Shown piece after piece: positions 1 through 7,877 of a DNA stretch of 32,768 nucleotides; position 1 is the stretch's first letter; every line of letters begins with the position of its first letter. The notes beneath the pieces were generated by a model that worked only from the letters and a program-made list of their open reading frames with translations, had not been told where the DNA came from and searched no databases. The translations under genes were made by a program, and so were the position numbers. This DNA comes from Spirochaetota bacterium (lineage in GTDB: Bacteria > Spirochaetota > Spirochaetia > Treponematales > Breznakiellaceae): positions 1 to 32,768 of the forward strand of contig JAEXTK010000073.1 in NCBI GenBank assembly GCA_023406985.1. The letters are read 5' to 3'.

Positions 1-495
1 GACGCCGAGGACCACCGGGGCGAGTAAATCGAAGGGCGAGGTGGTCGCCGATCCGTTCCCCCACGTCCCCTCCGGCGCGGCCGCGGCGGCCGCCGTCCGC
101 GCGAAGGCCGGGAGGGAGGTGCGGGCGGTCTCCGCCAGGGCCTCGCGGAGCGCCTTCATGGCCGCGCCGCTCGCCGCGGGGTCGGCCGCGTCCACCGTCA
201 CCCGCGGGCGGCCGGCTTCGCCCGTGTCCACCGTCGCGTCCACGTCGCCCGCCGCGAGGAGCGCGGCCGCCGCCTCCGGGTCAGCGACCGCGACGACTTC
301 GGCCCGGGCCTCCAGGGCCTCCGCGAGCTTGCCGTCGCCGACCACCGCGATGCGGCTCACGAGCTCGCCCGCGGCCACGACCTCGTGGAGGAGGGCGACG
401 ACGAAGATGGGGCCGGCGAGCACGAGGAGGAGCGTCCGCGGATCGGCGAGGAGCTGGCGGAGGATGCGCCCCGCCACGGCGAGGGCGCGCCTCAT
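1..495 (-). CDS. ABC-2 type permease, N-terminal part (runs off left edge)
   Basis: Reading from the ATG at 495 gives 165 codons open to the window edge. The start reads MRRALAVAGRILRQLLADP, then a hydrophobic helix (about residues 20-38, LLLVLAGPIFVVALLH), then a long Ala/Val-rich extracytoplasmic domain. A first TM helix followed by a large loop is the usual layout of DrrB/YhhJ-type ABC-2 exporter permeases (family knowledge). The start overlaps the ATPase stop by 4 bp (ATGA, 492-495), so the two are translationally coupled and almost certainly form one exporter. The C-terminal membrane bundle lies outside the window, and the substrate cannot be inferred. Confidence 0.82.
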   Translation of the reverse strand, partial: MRRALAVAGRILRQLLADPRTLLLVLAGPIFVVALLHEVVAAGELVSRIAVVGDGKLAEALEARAEVVAVADPEAAAALLAAGDVDATVDTGEAGRPRVTVDAADPAASGAAMKALREALAETARTSLPAFARTAAAAAAPEGTWGNGSATTSPFDLLAPVVLGV

Positions 496-1211
496 CGGGA
501 AGCCTCCAGGAAGAGCGCCTCCAGGGACGCGGCGCCGTGCGCGGCGCGGAGTTCCGCGGGCGCGCCCGCGGCTATCGATCGGCCCTCGAAGATGAGGGAC
601 AGCCGGTCGCAGCGCTCGGCCTCGTCCATGACGTGCGTCGTGACGAGCACCGCGACCCCGCCGGCCGCGAGGGCGCGGAAGCGTTCCCACATGCGCAGCC
701 GGAGGCGCGGGTCCATCCCGACCGTCGGCTCGTCCAGCACGAGGAGGTCGGGAGCGTGCGCGAGGGCGATCGCGAGCGAGAGCCGCTTGCGCATGCCGCC
801 GGAGAAGCCGCGCACCGGCCGGTCCGCGTCCGGGGCAAGGTCCGTGTAGTCCAGGAGTTCGGCCGTCCTCCGCTGCGCGTCCCGCCCGCGGAGCCCCTGA
901 AGGGCGGCGAAGTAGGCCAGGTTGGCCCGGGCCGAAAGATCGTCGAAGAGGGCGTCGGCCTGGGCCATGTAGCCGACGCGGGAGAGGACCGCGCGGTCGG
1001 GCATCGCCGCGCCGAGGACCCGCGCCTCCCCGGAATCCGGCGCGAGGAGTCCCACGAGGGCCTTTGCGGCGCTCGTCTTGCCCGCGCCCGAGGGGCCGAT
1101 GAGGCCGAGCACCTCGCCCCTGCGGAGCTCCAGGTCCAGTCCGTCCAGGGCGGTCACCGCGCCGAACCGCTTCACCGCCCCGCGCAACGTCGCCGCTACC
1201 GCGTGATCCAT
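492..1211 (-). CDS. ABC transporter ATP-binding protein (drug/multi-component exporter type)
   Basis: A 239-residue ATPase that powers the adjacent ABC-2 permease. Visible motifs are Walker A GPSGAGKT (39-46), Q-loop Gln84, signature FSGGM (136-140, an F-S-G-G-M variant of LSGGQ), Walker B LLVLDEP (156-162) and switch His193 (TTH). The FSGGM(R/K)R signature and compact size match the DrrA/CcmA group of exporters rather than importers (family knowledge). It is the first gene of a two-gene operon and its stop overlaps the permease start by 4 bp. The substrate is unknown. Confidence 0.93.
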   Translation of the reverse strand: MDHAVAATLRGAVKRFGAVTALDGLDLELRRGEVLGLIGPSGAGKTSAAKALVGLLAPDSGEARVLGAAMPDRAVLSRVGYMAQADALFDDLSARANLAYFAALQGLRGRDAQRRTAELLDYTDLAPDADRPVRGFSGGMRKRLSLAIALAHAPDLLVLDEPTVGMDPRLRLRMWERFRALAAGGVAVLVTTHVMDEAERCDRLSLIFEGRSIAAGAPAELRAAHGAASLEALFLEASR

Positions 1212-1233
1212 GGGCCGACTCTAGCACACGGGG

Positions 1234-1239
1234 TATAAT
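1234..1239 (+). promoter_or_regulatory. candidate -10 box (TATAAT) ahead of the cyclase gene
   Basis: A perfect TATAAT lies between the divergent ATPase and cyclase genes. No good -35 is seen 16-18 bp upstream (TGGGCC at 1211-1216). If used, the leader to the ATG at 1355 would be about 110 nt. Confidence 0.3.
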
Positions 1240-1354
1240 GGGTCGATACGGAAGGGGAGGAACGGGCGGGCTGATCGGCCGCGGTCCGGGCCTCCCGTTT
1301 GCCTCCGCGGCCGGCCGTGGGTAGATTCAACGCCTACCCCTTGAGGAGGATGCC

Positions 1355-2428
1355 ATGTCGAATCTCGCGGATCGATTCAAGTACGAGGGGGACCGGGCCC
1401 TCGTAGAAAAGCTGGCGGACCACCTTGAAGCGGCGGAAGACGCGGCCCTGTTCCACATCGACGTCTACGGCCTCGCGAAGTCGTGGGGCGCGGACCGGAA
1501 GGCCCTGCTGGAGTTGTTCATCCGCGGCCTCCGCGAGGGTATCTTCCGCATGGAGTGGGAATACCATTGCCCCCACTGCGGCGCGATTCCCAACGAAACC
1601 CTCTCCATCCACGACGCTACGGCCGAGAATTACTGCGGGCTCTGCAATCGGGGGTTCACCAACAAACTCGACGACAACATCGAGGTGTTCTTCTCCATCC
1701 ATCCCGAGGTCAGGAACATCTCTCCCGAGTTCAAGGCGGCCTACGCGAAGTCCGTCGTCGATTCCTTCATGGGCACGCGGATGTTCAAGTGGCGCGGCGA
1801 TTCGGTCATCCGCGGCGTCGACATCATCCAGAATCCCGTGTACCGGGATCTCATGGGCGACGAAGTCCTGTTGCCGGACCAGAGCCTGGAGATGATGCGG
1901 TCCACCATCCTGTTCACCGACATCAAGGGGTCCACGCGGATGTACACGGAGCTCGGCGATTCCAAGGCGTTCCGCCTCGTCCGCGAGCACTTCCGGATCC
2001 TGTTCGACGTGATCGCGGCGCACAACGGCGTCCCCGTGAAGACGATCGGCGACGCCGTGATGGGCGTCTTCTCCGACCAGGCCGACGGCCTCCGGGCCGC
2101 CCTGGAGGCGCAGAAGGCCATCAGGGCCCGGTACGCGTCCTTGGGCGCGGACGAGAAGATCGAAATCAAGATCGGCATGCACACGGGCTCCACGATCGTC
2201 GTGACCCTGAACGGCAGGCTCGATTACTTCGGCAGCACCGTGAACATGGCCGCGCGGGTCCAGGCCCGGGCCCTGCCGAACGAGGTCATCGTCACCGAGC
2301 CCCTGTTCGAGAGCGCGGAGAACCGGCGGATCATCGGCGGCTACGTGCGGCAGGTCGCCCGCGAGCGGGTCGTCTTCAAGGGGCTGGACGGCGAGCGAAG
2401 CGTCTATCACATCAACGTTTCGGCCTGA
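1355..2428 (+). CDS. class III adenylate/guanylate cyclase with N-terminal Cys4 domain (DUF5939-like)
   Basis: A 357-residue soluble protein predicted to make cAMP from ATP. The C-terminal cyclase domain spans about 180-355. Metal-binding Asp189 sits in FTDIKGST (187-194) and Asp233 in GDAVMGVF. Lys229 (VKTIGD) and Asp290 (DYFGSTVNMAAR) match the adenine-selecting pair of adenylate cyclases, and Asn297 and Arg301 fit the transition-state residues. The N-terminal half (1-175) resembles the DUF5939 region found fused to such cyclases. It carries two CxxC pairs (Cys72/75 and Cys94/97) that could hold zinc. There are no membrane helices, signal peptide or receiver domain, so the signal must be cytosolic. 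The start is fixed by the strong Shine-Dalgarno GAGGAGG at 1343-1349. Cyclase assignment is firm; the ligand of the N-terminal domain is unknown. Confidence 0.9.
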   Translation: MSNLADRFKYEGDRALVEKLADHLEAAEDAALFHIDVYGLAKSWGADRKALLELFIRGLREGIFRMEWEYHCPHCGAIPNETLSIHDATAENYCGLCNRGFTNKLDDNIEVFFSIHPEVRNISPEFKAAYAKSVVDSFMGTRMFKWRGDSVIRGVDIIQNPVYRDLMGDEVLLPDQSLEMMRSTILFTDIKGSTRMYTELGDSKAFRLVREHFRILFDVIAAHNGVPVKTIGDAVMGVFSDQADGLRAALEAQKAIRARYASLGADEKIEIKIGMHTGSTIVVTLNGRLDYFGSTVNMAARVQARALPNEVIVTEPLFESAENRRIIGGYVRQVARERVVFKGLDGERSVYHINVSA

Positions 2429-2507
2429 AGCCCTCTCGGGACCATCACGGATACGGCGAAGGAGCGGACCATCCGGCCTGAGGCGTAGGAACCGGGAGCG
2501 CGGTGAT

Positions 2508-2536
2508 TTGCCAAACTCCCGGCTCGGGTCTATGCT
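2508..2536 (+). promoter_or_regulatory. candidate sigma-70 promoter for the STAND/LuxR gene
   Basis: TTGCCA (2508-2513), a 17-bp spacer and TATGCT (2531-2536) match the sigma-70 consensus well. The expected start point is near 2543, only about 6 nt before the ATG at 2549. That predicts a nearly leaderless message. Confidence 0.5.
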
Positions 2537-2548
2537 CTTCGATTAGCC

Positions 2549-4657
2549 ATGCCCGCGCCGATTATGGCCGTCAAGCTGTACCCTCCCCGGCCCCGTTTGA
2601 AGGCGGTCCCGCGACCGCGCCTCATCGGTCGGCTCGATGAGGGGTTGGGAGGTAAGCTGACCGTGGTCGCGGCGCCGGCGGGTTTCGGCAAGACGACGCT
2701 CGTCGGGTCCTGGATCGCGGGGGGCAAGCGGCCGACGGCCTGGATCTCCTTGGACGAGGCGGACGGCGACCTCCCCCGCTTCCTCGCGTACCTCGTCGCG
2801 GCCGTGCGCGCCATCCTTCCCTCCTTCGGCTCGGAGCTCTCCGGAGCGCTGCTCTCGCCGCAGCTCCCGCCGGTCCCCTCCCTGCTCGCGCCGACGCTCA
2901 ACGAGGTGGCCGCGGGCGAACCCTTCACCCTCGTCCTGGACGATTACCATCTTGCCGCCACGGAGCGCGTCAACGAGGCGGTCTCCTTCATGCTGGAGTA
3001 CCTCCCGCCGCGCCTCCACCTCGTCATCGTCACCCGCGATGAACCGGACCTGCCGTTGGCCCTGCTCCGCTCCCGCGCCCAGGTGAACGAGCTGCGCGCC
3101 GCCGACCTGCGGTTCACGGCGGCAGAGACCGCGCAATTCCTGCGGGGGACGATGGGACTCGGCCTCGCCGAGGAGGACGTCGCCGACCTCGAGAGCCGCA
3201 CCGAGGGGTGGGTCGCCGCCCTCCAGCTCGCGGCCATCTCCATGCGCGGCCACGGGGAGACGTCGCGCTTCATCAAGTCCTTCTCCGGCGGCAACCGTCT
3301 CGTGACCGAGTATCTCGTGGAAAACGCCTTGGAGCGGCAGGCCGAGGGCATCCGCGATTTCCTCCTGCGCAGCTCCATCCTGGACCGGCTCTCCGGCCCC
3401 CTCTGCGACGCCGTGCTCGGAGTCCGCGGCAGCCAGGAGACGCTGGAATCCATGGAACGTGCCAATCTCTTCATCGCGCCGCTGGACGAAGAGCGCCGCT
3501 GGTATCGCTATCACCGCCTCTTCGCCGAGTCGTTGCGGCGGAGGCTGGAGCGGCTGGAGCCGGCCGGACTTCGGGACATGGCGGAACTGCACCGGAGAGC
3601 GGCCCTCTGGTTCGAGGAGAACGGGCTGGAGCTCGAGGCCTTCGGCCACGCCGTCTCCGCGGGCGACGTGGACCTGGCGGCGCGCATCGCCGCGGGCAAG
3701 GGCATGCCGTTGCACTTCCGCGGAGCCGTGGCGCCGGTGCTCGCGTGGCTGCGGACGCTCAGCCCGGCGGAGCTGGACGCGCGTCCCGCGCTCTGGGTGA
3801 TGTACGCCTCCGCCACCACCATGACGGGGAAGACGGACGTGGAGCCGAAGCTCAGGGCCGCGGAGGCGGCCTTGGGCGACGCGGGCGAGGACGAGGCGAA
3901 GCGCAACATCGTCGGCCATATCGCCGCCATCAGGGCCCTGGTCGCCGCCTCCGCGAACGACCCGGCGGCGGTCATCGCCGAGTCGCGGCGGGCCTTGGAG
4001 TACCTCGCCCCGGGGAATCTCCCGGTCCGCACCGCTACCGTCTGGAAGATGGGCCTCGCCTACCAGCTCCAGGGGGATCGGGAAGCCGCGCGGCGCGCCT
4101 TCGAGGAGGCCGTCGCGATCAGCCGCGCGACGGGGAACGCCATCATCGAACTTTCGGCCACGCTCGGCCTGGCCGGACTGCGGGAGGCGGGCGGCCAGGA
4201 GGCGGCCGCGGAGGAAACCTATCGCGACGTCCTCCGGGCGATGGGCGACCTGTTCCTCCCCGGCCCCGCGTGCGAAGCCCGCCTCGGCCTGGCCCGCCTG
4301 GCCTTGGCCCGGGGCGACGCGGAAAGCGCGGCGGAGAGCGCCGCGGAAGCCGAGCGGCTGATCCGGACCCATAGCCTCACGCTCAGGCTCCCGGCGATCG
4401 CCGAGCTGAAGGCCGCGCTGGAGGCGGCGCGGCGCGGGCCGGACCCTTCCGCCCCGCCCCTCGTGGAGCCGCTCAGCCGCCGCGAGCTCGAAATCCTCGG
4501 CCTCGTCGCCGCGGGCCTTTCGAACGGGGAGATCGGCGCCCGCCTCTTCCTCTCCCTGAGCACCGTCAAGGGACACCTCCAGCGCATCTTCGGCAAGCTC
4601 CAAGTCCGGCGCCGCACCGAGGCCGTGGCGCGCGGCCGGGCGCGCGGCCTCCTGTAG
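2549..4657 (+). CDS. STAND-family LuxR transcriptional activator (MalT-like)
   Basis: A 702-residue ATP-dependent transcription regulator. The N-terminal STAND NTPase has Walker A AAPAGFGKTTL (41-51) and Walker B-like FTLVLDDYH (126-134). A winged-helix/linker region follows, then an alpha-helical repeat (TPR/MalT-type) sensor at about 380-630 and a C-terminal LuxR helix-turn-helix (about 645-702, LSRRELEILGLVAAGLSNGE). It is shorter than E. coli MalT (901 aa), mainly in the repeat region. No Shine-Dalgarno is seen. A second in-frame ATG at 2564 gives MAVKLYPPRP and is an equally possible start. It lies directly upstream of, and co-directional with, the MDR/membrane-protein operon, which is its most likely target (inference). 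The inducer is unknown. Confidence 0.9.
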   Translation: MPAPIMAVKLYPPRPRLKAVPRPRLIGRLDEGLGGKLTVVAAPAGFGKTTLVGSWIAGGKRPTAWISLDEADGDLPRFLAYLVAAVRAILPSFGSELSGALLSPQLPPVPSLLAPTLNEVAAGEPFTLVLDDYHLAATERVNEAVSFMLEYLPPRLHLVIVTRDEPDLPLALLRSRAQVNELRAADLRFTAAETAQFLRGTMGLGLAEEDVADLESRTEGWVAALQLAAISMRGHGETSRFIKSFSGGNRLVTEYLVENALERQAEGIRDFLLRSSILDRLSGPLCDAVLGVRGSQETLESMERANLFIAPLDEERRWYRYHRLFAESLRRRLERLEPAGLRDMAELHRRAALWFEENGLELEAFGHAVSAGDVDLAARIAAGKGMPLHFRGAVAPVLAWLRTLSPAELDARPALWVMYASATTMTGKTDVEPKLRAAEAALGDAGEDEAKRNIVGHIAAIRALVAASANDPAAVIAESRRALEYLAPGNLPVRTATVWKMGLAYQLQGDREAARRAFEEAVAISRATGNAIIELSATLGLAGLREAGGQEAAAEETYRDVLRAMGDLFLPGPACEARLGLARLALARGDAESAAESAAEAERLIRTHSLTLRLPAIAELKAALEAARRGPDPSAPPLVEPLSRRELEILGLVAAGLSNGEIGARLFLSLSTVKGHLQRIFGKLQVRRRTEAVARGRARGLL

Positions 4658-4666
4658 CGTAAAAAC

Positions 4667-4680
4667 GATACTTTAGTATC
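4667..4680. promoter_or_regulatory. palindrome GATAC-TTTA-GTATC, possible operator
   Basis: A perfect 5-bp inverted repeat with a 4-nt centre, 10 bp after the STAND/LuxR stop and 50 bp before the next start. It is not followed by a T-run on the plus strand, so it is a poor terminator there. It is better placed as a binding site for control of the downstream operon. Site type and binding protein are unknown. Confidence 0.3.
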
Positions 4681-4730
4681 TACGGATTCCCGCACGGACA
4701 TTGCTACCTTCTCCGGGGAGGCTGCGACCG

Positions 4731-5753
4731 ATGAAAGCGATCAAACTCACGGAATACGGTCCGCCCGAGGTCCTGCGCCTCGTGGAGATGGACAAGCCCG
4801 TTCCCCAGGACGATGAGATCCTGGTCCGCGTCCGCGCGGCGTCCATCAACTTCGGGGATCTCATCGCGCGCGACTTCAAATCCGTCTCGCCCCGGAAATT
4901 CCACATGCCCTTCCTCTTCTGGCTGCTCGGCAAGCTCTACTTCGGCTTCCGGAAGCCCCGGGTGCGGGTGCTCGGCAGCGAGTTCTCCGGCGAGGTGGAG
5001 GCGGTCGGCACGGCCGTGACCCGGTTCCGTCCGGGAGACGCGGTGTTCGGCTACCGAGGCCCGCTCATGGGGGCCTACGCCGAATACCTCTGCGTGCCGG
5101 AACGCGGGATCGTGGCGCCGAAGCCCGCCTCCCTGACCTGGGAGGAAGCGGCCGCCGTCCCCTACGGGGCGATCATGGCGCTCGGGGTGCTCCGCAAGAT
5201 CCAGCCGCGGCCGGGGCAAAGGGTCCTCGTGGTCGGCGCGTCGGGCGGCATCGGGCCCGCGATCGTGCAGCTCGCCGCCTCCAGCTTCGGCGCGCGGGTG
5301 ACCGGCGTGTGCTCCACCGCCCGGCTGGACTACGTGCGGGCCCTCGGCGCCGCGGACGTCATCGATTACACCGCGGAGCATTTCGCCGAACGCGGCGAGA
5401 CCTGGGACTTCATCATCGACATCCTCGGGAAGACGCCCTTCTCGGTAGCCGAGCGGGCGCTCGCGAGCGGCGGCAGCCTCGTCCTCGTCAGCTTCAAGAC
5501 GAAGCAGGTGCTCCAGATGCTCGCGTCGCTGACCGGCCGCAAGAAGCTCGTCTGCGCCCTCGTCAACGAGAAGCCCGAAGACCTCGCCGCGATCGCGGAA
5601 ATCATAGCGGCGGGGCGATTGAAGGCGATCGTCGATCGCTCGTTCCCCTTGGAAGAGGCTGCCGCGGCCCATCGGTACGCGGAGAGCGGAACCAAAAAGG
5701 GATACGTGGTACTCACCGTGGCGCCGACCGCGCCGCAAGGAGGAAGGCGATGA
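4731..5753 (+). CDS. zinc-independent MDR-family NAD(P)-dependent quinone/enone oxidoreductase (first paralogue)
   Basis: A 340-residue medium-chain dehydrogenase/reductase. It has an N-terminal GroES-like fold (MKAIKLTEYGPPEVL), a Rossmann nucleotide-binding segment VVGASGGIGPAIVQLA (167-182), and the quinone-oxidoreductase-type ending. Zinc-ligand cysteines are absent. It should reduce an activated C=C or quinone with NADPH; the substrate is unknown. The start is the ATG at 4731, behind GGGGAGG at 4715-4721; an in-frame TTG at 4701 has no ribosome site. The stop overlaps the next gene by 4 bp (ATGA at 5750-5753). It is the first gene of a four-gene unit whose last gene is a paralogue with the same opening (MKAxxYxxYGxPxxL) and a closely similar cofactor site. 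Confidence 0.88.
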   Translation: MKAIKLTEYGPPEVLRLVEMDKPVPQDDEILVRVRAASINFGDLIARDFKSVSPRKFHMPFLFWLLGKLYFGFRKPRVRVLGSEFSGEVEAVGTAVTRFRPGDAVFGYRGPLMGAYAEYLCVPERGIVAPKPASLTWEEAAAVPYGAIMALGVLRKIQPRPGQRVLVVGASGGIGPAIVQLAASSFGARVTGVCSTARLDYVRALGAADVIDYTAEHFAERGETWDFIIDILGKTPFSVAERALASGGSLVLVSFKTKQVLQMLASLTGRKKLVCALVNEKPEDLAAIAEIIAAGRLKAIVDRSFPLEEAAAAHRYAESGTKKGYVVLTVAPTAPQGGRR

Positions 5754-6142
5754 AAGCGTTATTTCAGGCGGCCTGGATCTTCGTGACGCTGAACTACCTG
5801 TATTGCGATGTCATGGGACTCATGGACCCCGACCTGCTCAAACAATTCCTGTCGGGAACGGCGGGCGGCATACCGCTCACGCAGGGCTTCTTCCTCGGCG
5901 CGGCCGTCCTCATGGAGATCCCCATGTCGATGGTCTTCCTTTCCCGCGCCCTCAACTATCGTGCGGCCCGTTGGGCCAACATCGCCGCGGGAGCGGCGAT
6001 GACCGCGGTCCAGATCGGCTCGCTTTTCATGGGCTCTCCGCCCACGCCGTATTACCTTTTCTTCAGCGTCGTGGAAGCCGCGACTACCGCGCTCATCGTG
6101 TTCTTCGCGATCAAATGGAGGCCCGAACATGAAGCCGCTTGA
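5750..6142 (+). CDS. small four-helix membrane protein, DUF6326-like
   Basis: A 130-residue inner-membrane protein with four predicted TM helices (about 8-25, 45-62, 72-93, 101-120). Its pattern of NYLYCDVMGLMDP near the start, MEIPMSMVFLSR in the middle and YYLFFSVVE near the end matches what I recall of the DUF6326 family; function is unknown. The start overlaps the upstream stop by 4 bp and the end overlaps the next gene by 14 bp, so it is translationally coupled on both sides. The coupling suggests it works with the flanking oxidoreductases, perhaps as a membrane partner (inference). Confidence 0.82.
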   Translation: MKALFQAAWIFVTLNYLYCDVMGLMDPDLLKQFLSGTAGGIPLTQGFFLGAAVLMEIPMSMVFLSRALNYRAARWANIAAGAAMTAVQIGSLFMGSPPTPYYLFFSVVEAATTALIVFFAIKWRPEHEAA

Positions 6143-6851
6143 TGGGGACCAGGCTGCGATCCGGAGGCAATCCAGGATTGCGGGTTTCTGGTACCTAGTC
6201 CTCGCCGTGCTCAGTCCGCTCAACCTGGTGTTCGTCCCCGGCGCGCTCGTCAAGGGCGGGGACGCCGCGGCGACCGCCGCCGCGATCGCCGGAGCCGAAC
6301 GGCTGTTCCGCCTCGGCATGGTGACCGGCATCGCGGGCCAGATCGCCTTCCTGGTCGCGGGCCTGGCCTTCTACGACCTGTTCAAGGCCGTCGACAAACG
6401 GCAGGGCCGCATCCTCCTCATCCTCGTCATCGCCTCCGTCCCCGTCGCCGTCTTCAACGCGATCAATCAGGCGGCCGTCCTCCTGATCGCGGACGGCGCC
6501 GGTTACCTGGAAGCCTTCACCCGCCCCCAGCGGGATGCCGCGATCCTCTTCTTCCTCAAGCTCACGGAAAGCGGCTTCCACATCGCCGGCTTCTTCTGGG
6601 GACTCTGGCTCCTGCCCCTCGGCGTCCTGACGCTCAAATCCGCCTACTTCCCGCGCCTCTTCGGCATACTCCTTCTCGTCGGCGCGGGCGGCTACACGGT
6701 GAACAGCACCGTCGTCTTCCTCTTCCCCGAGTTCGTGGCGCCCCTGGCTCCCGCCATCACCATCGCCCAGATGATCAGCGAGATTCCCTTCCTGCTCTGG
6801 TTATTGATCCGCGGCGCGCGCCCGCGCCCCACCGTTGGGAGGACTGCGTGA
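6129..6851 (+). CDS. DUF4386-family membrane protein
   Basis: A 240-residue integral membrane protein with about six TM helices. It begins with a short polar stretch and RIAGFWYLVLAVLSPLNL, has a Gly/Ala-rich helix 2 (GMVTGIAGQIAFLVAG), and has PLGVLTLKSAYFPRLFG before helix 5. These features are typical of DUF4386 proteins, whose function is not established. It overlaps the upstream gene by 14 bp and the downstream gene by 4 bp (GTGA at 6848-6851). DUF4386 genes often sit beside small oxidoreductase genes (recollection, not checked). Confidence 0.85.
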   Translation: MKPLDGDQAAIRRQSRIAGFWYLVLAVLSPLNLVFVPGALVKGGDAAATAAAIAGAERLFRLGMVTGIAGQIAFLVAGLAFYDLFKAVDKRQGRILLILVIASVPVAVFNAINQAAVLLIADGAGYLEAFTRPQRDAAILFFLKLTESGFHIAGFFWGLWLLPLGVLTLKSAYFPRLFGILLLVGAGGYTVNSTVVFLFPEFVAPLAPAITIAQMISEIPFLLWLLIRGARPRPTVGRTA

Positions 6852-7828
6852 AAGCGTTCATCTATTCCTCGTACGGCGGGCCCGACGCGCTCGAACTCGC
6901 CGATATCGAAAAGCCCACGCCCAAATCCGGCGAGGTACTCATCAAGGTCGCCGCGGCCTCCGTCAACGCGCGCGACTGGCGGCTCCTCGCGGCCGAGCCC
7001 TTCCTGGTCCGCCTCATGGGCGGCGGTTTCCTGAGACCGAAATACCGCAGCATCGGCTCGGACGTCGCGGGCGTCGTGGAGGCGACCGGTCCGGGAGCGA
7101 CGCGCTTCAAAATCGGCGACGCGGTGTTCGGCGATATCTCAGGCGGCGGCTTCGGCGGCGGAGGTTTCGCCGAGTACGTCTGCGCGGCCGAGGCCGCCCT
7201 GACTGCGAAGAGCGAAGCCATGACGTTCGAAGAGGCCGCGGCCATCCCCATGGCCGCCGTGACGGCCCTCCAGGGCCTCCGCGACGCAGGGCGCATCCAA
7301 AAGGGCGACCGCGTCGCGATCAACGGAGCGTCGGGAGGGGTCGGCAGCTTCGCCGTCCAGATCGCCGTAGCGCTCGGAGCCCAGGTCACCGCCGTATGCA
7401 GCACGGGCAAGGTCGACCTGGTCCGCTCGCTCGGCGCGGACGAGGTCGTCGACTATACCGCGGAGGATTTCACCCTGGCCGCGGGCCGCTACGACCTCAT
7501 CCTCGCCGCGAACGGCTTCAGGCCGATCCGGTCCTACTACCGCGCGCTCAAGGACGGCGGTCGCTACGTCATGGCGGGCGGCGAGGCGAGCCAGCTGTTC
7601 CAGGCGCTCATCCTCGGCCCCTGGCTGTCGCGGTCCGGGGCCAAGCAGCTGCAGGCGCTCACGGCCCGGCCCAGCGCGGCGGATCTCGCCTTCATCGCGG
7701 AGCTTGTCCGGGAAGGCGCGGTGAAGCCCGTGATCGACCGGCGCTATCCCCTCGCGGAACTCCCCGCCGCCATCCGCTACGTCCAGGGCGGGCACGCGGC
7801 GGGGAAGGTCGTCGTGACGATGGAGTGA
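6848..7828 (+). CDS. zinc-independent MDR-family NAD(P)-dependent oxidoreductase (second paralogue)
   Basis: A 326-residue MDR enzyme starting with GTG at 6848, behind GGGAGGA. It has an N-terminal GroES-like domain, the Rossmann loop NGASGGVGSFAVQIA at about 157-171, and a typical C-terminal strand ending GKVVVTME. There is no structural-zinc Cys cluster. A Gly-rich loop (SGGGFGGGGFAEYV) replaces the usual substrate loop. It closes the four-gene operon. Its similarity to the first MDR gene suggests duplication, with two membrane-protein genes in between. The substrate is unknown; quinone or alpha,beta-unsaturated carbonyl reduction is the family norm. Confidence 0.88.
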   Translation: MKAFIYSSYGGPDALELADIEKPTPKSGEVLIKVAAASVNARDWRLLAAEPFLVRLMGGGFLRPKYRSIGSDVAGVVEATGPGATRFKIGDAVFGDISGGGFGGGGFAEYVCAAEAALTAKSEAMTFEEAAAIPMAAVTALQGLRDAGRIQKGDRVAINGASGGVGSFAVQIAVALGAQVTAVCSTGKVDLVRSLGADEVVDYTAEDFTLAAGRYDLILAANGFRPIRSYYRALKDGGRYVMAGGEASQLFQALILGPWLSRSGAKQLQALTARPSAADLAFIAELVREGAVKPVIDRRYPLAELPAAIRYVQGGHAAGKVVVTME

Positions 7829-7877
7829 GCGCGGCGGCTTCGCGCGCCGACCTCGAGCGGCGTCCCGCGGTCCGGTC

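Noticed and set aside
2441..2481. Direct repeat of GGACCATC after the cyclase gene
   Set aside because: Two short copies only (8 bp); likely chance.
2543..4603. Long open frame on the minus strand (686 codons) opposite the STAND/LuxR gene
   Set aside because: Translation is Arg/Gly/Glu-rich with no domain logic. It mirrors the codon bias of the real gene on the other strand, as is common in high-GC DNA.
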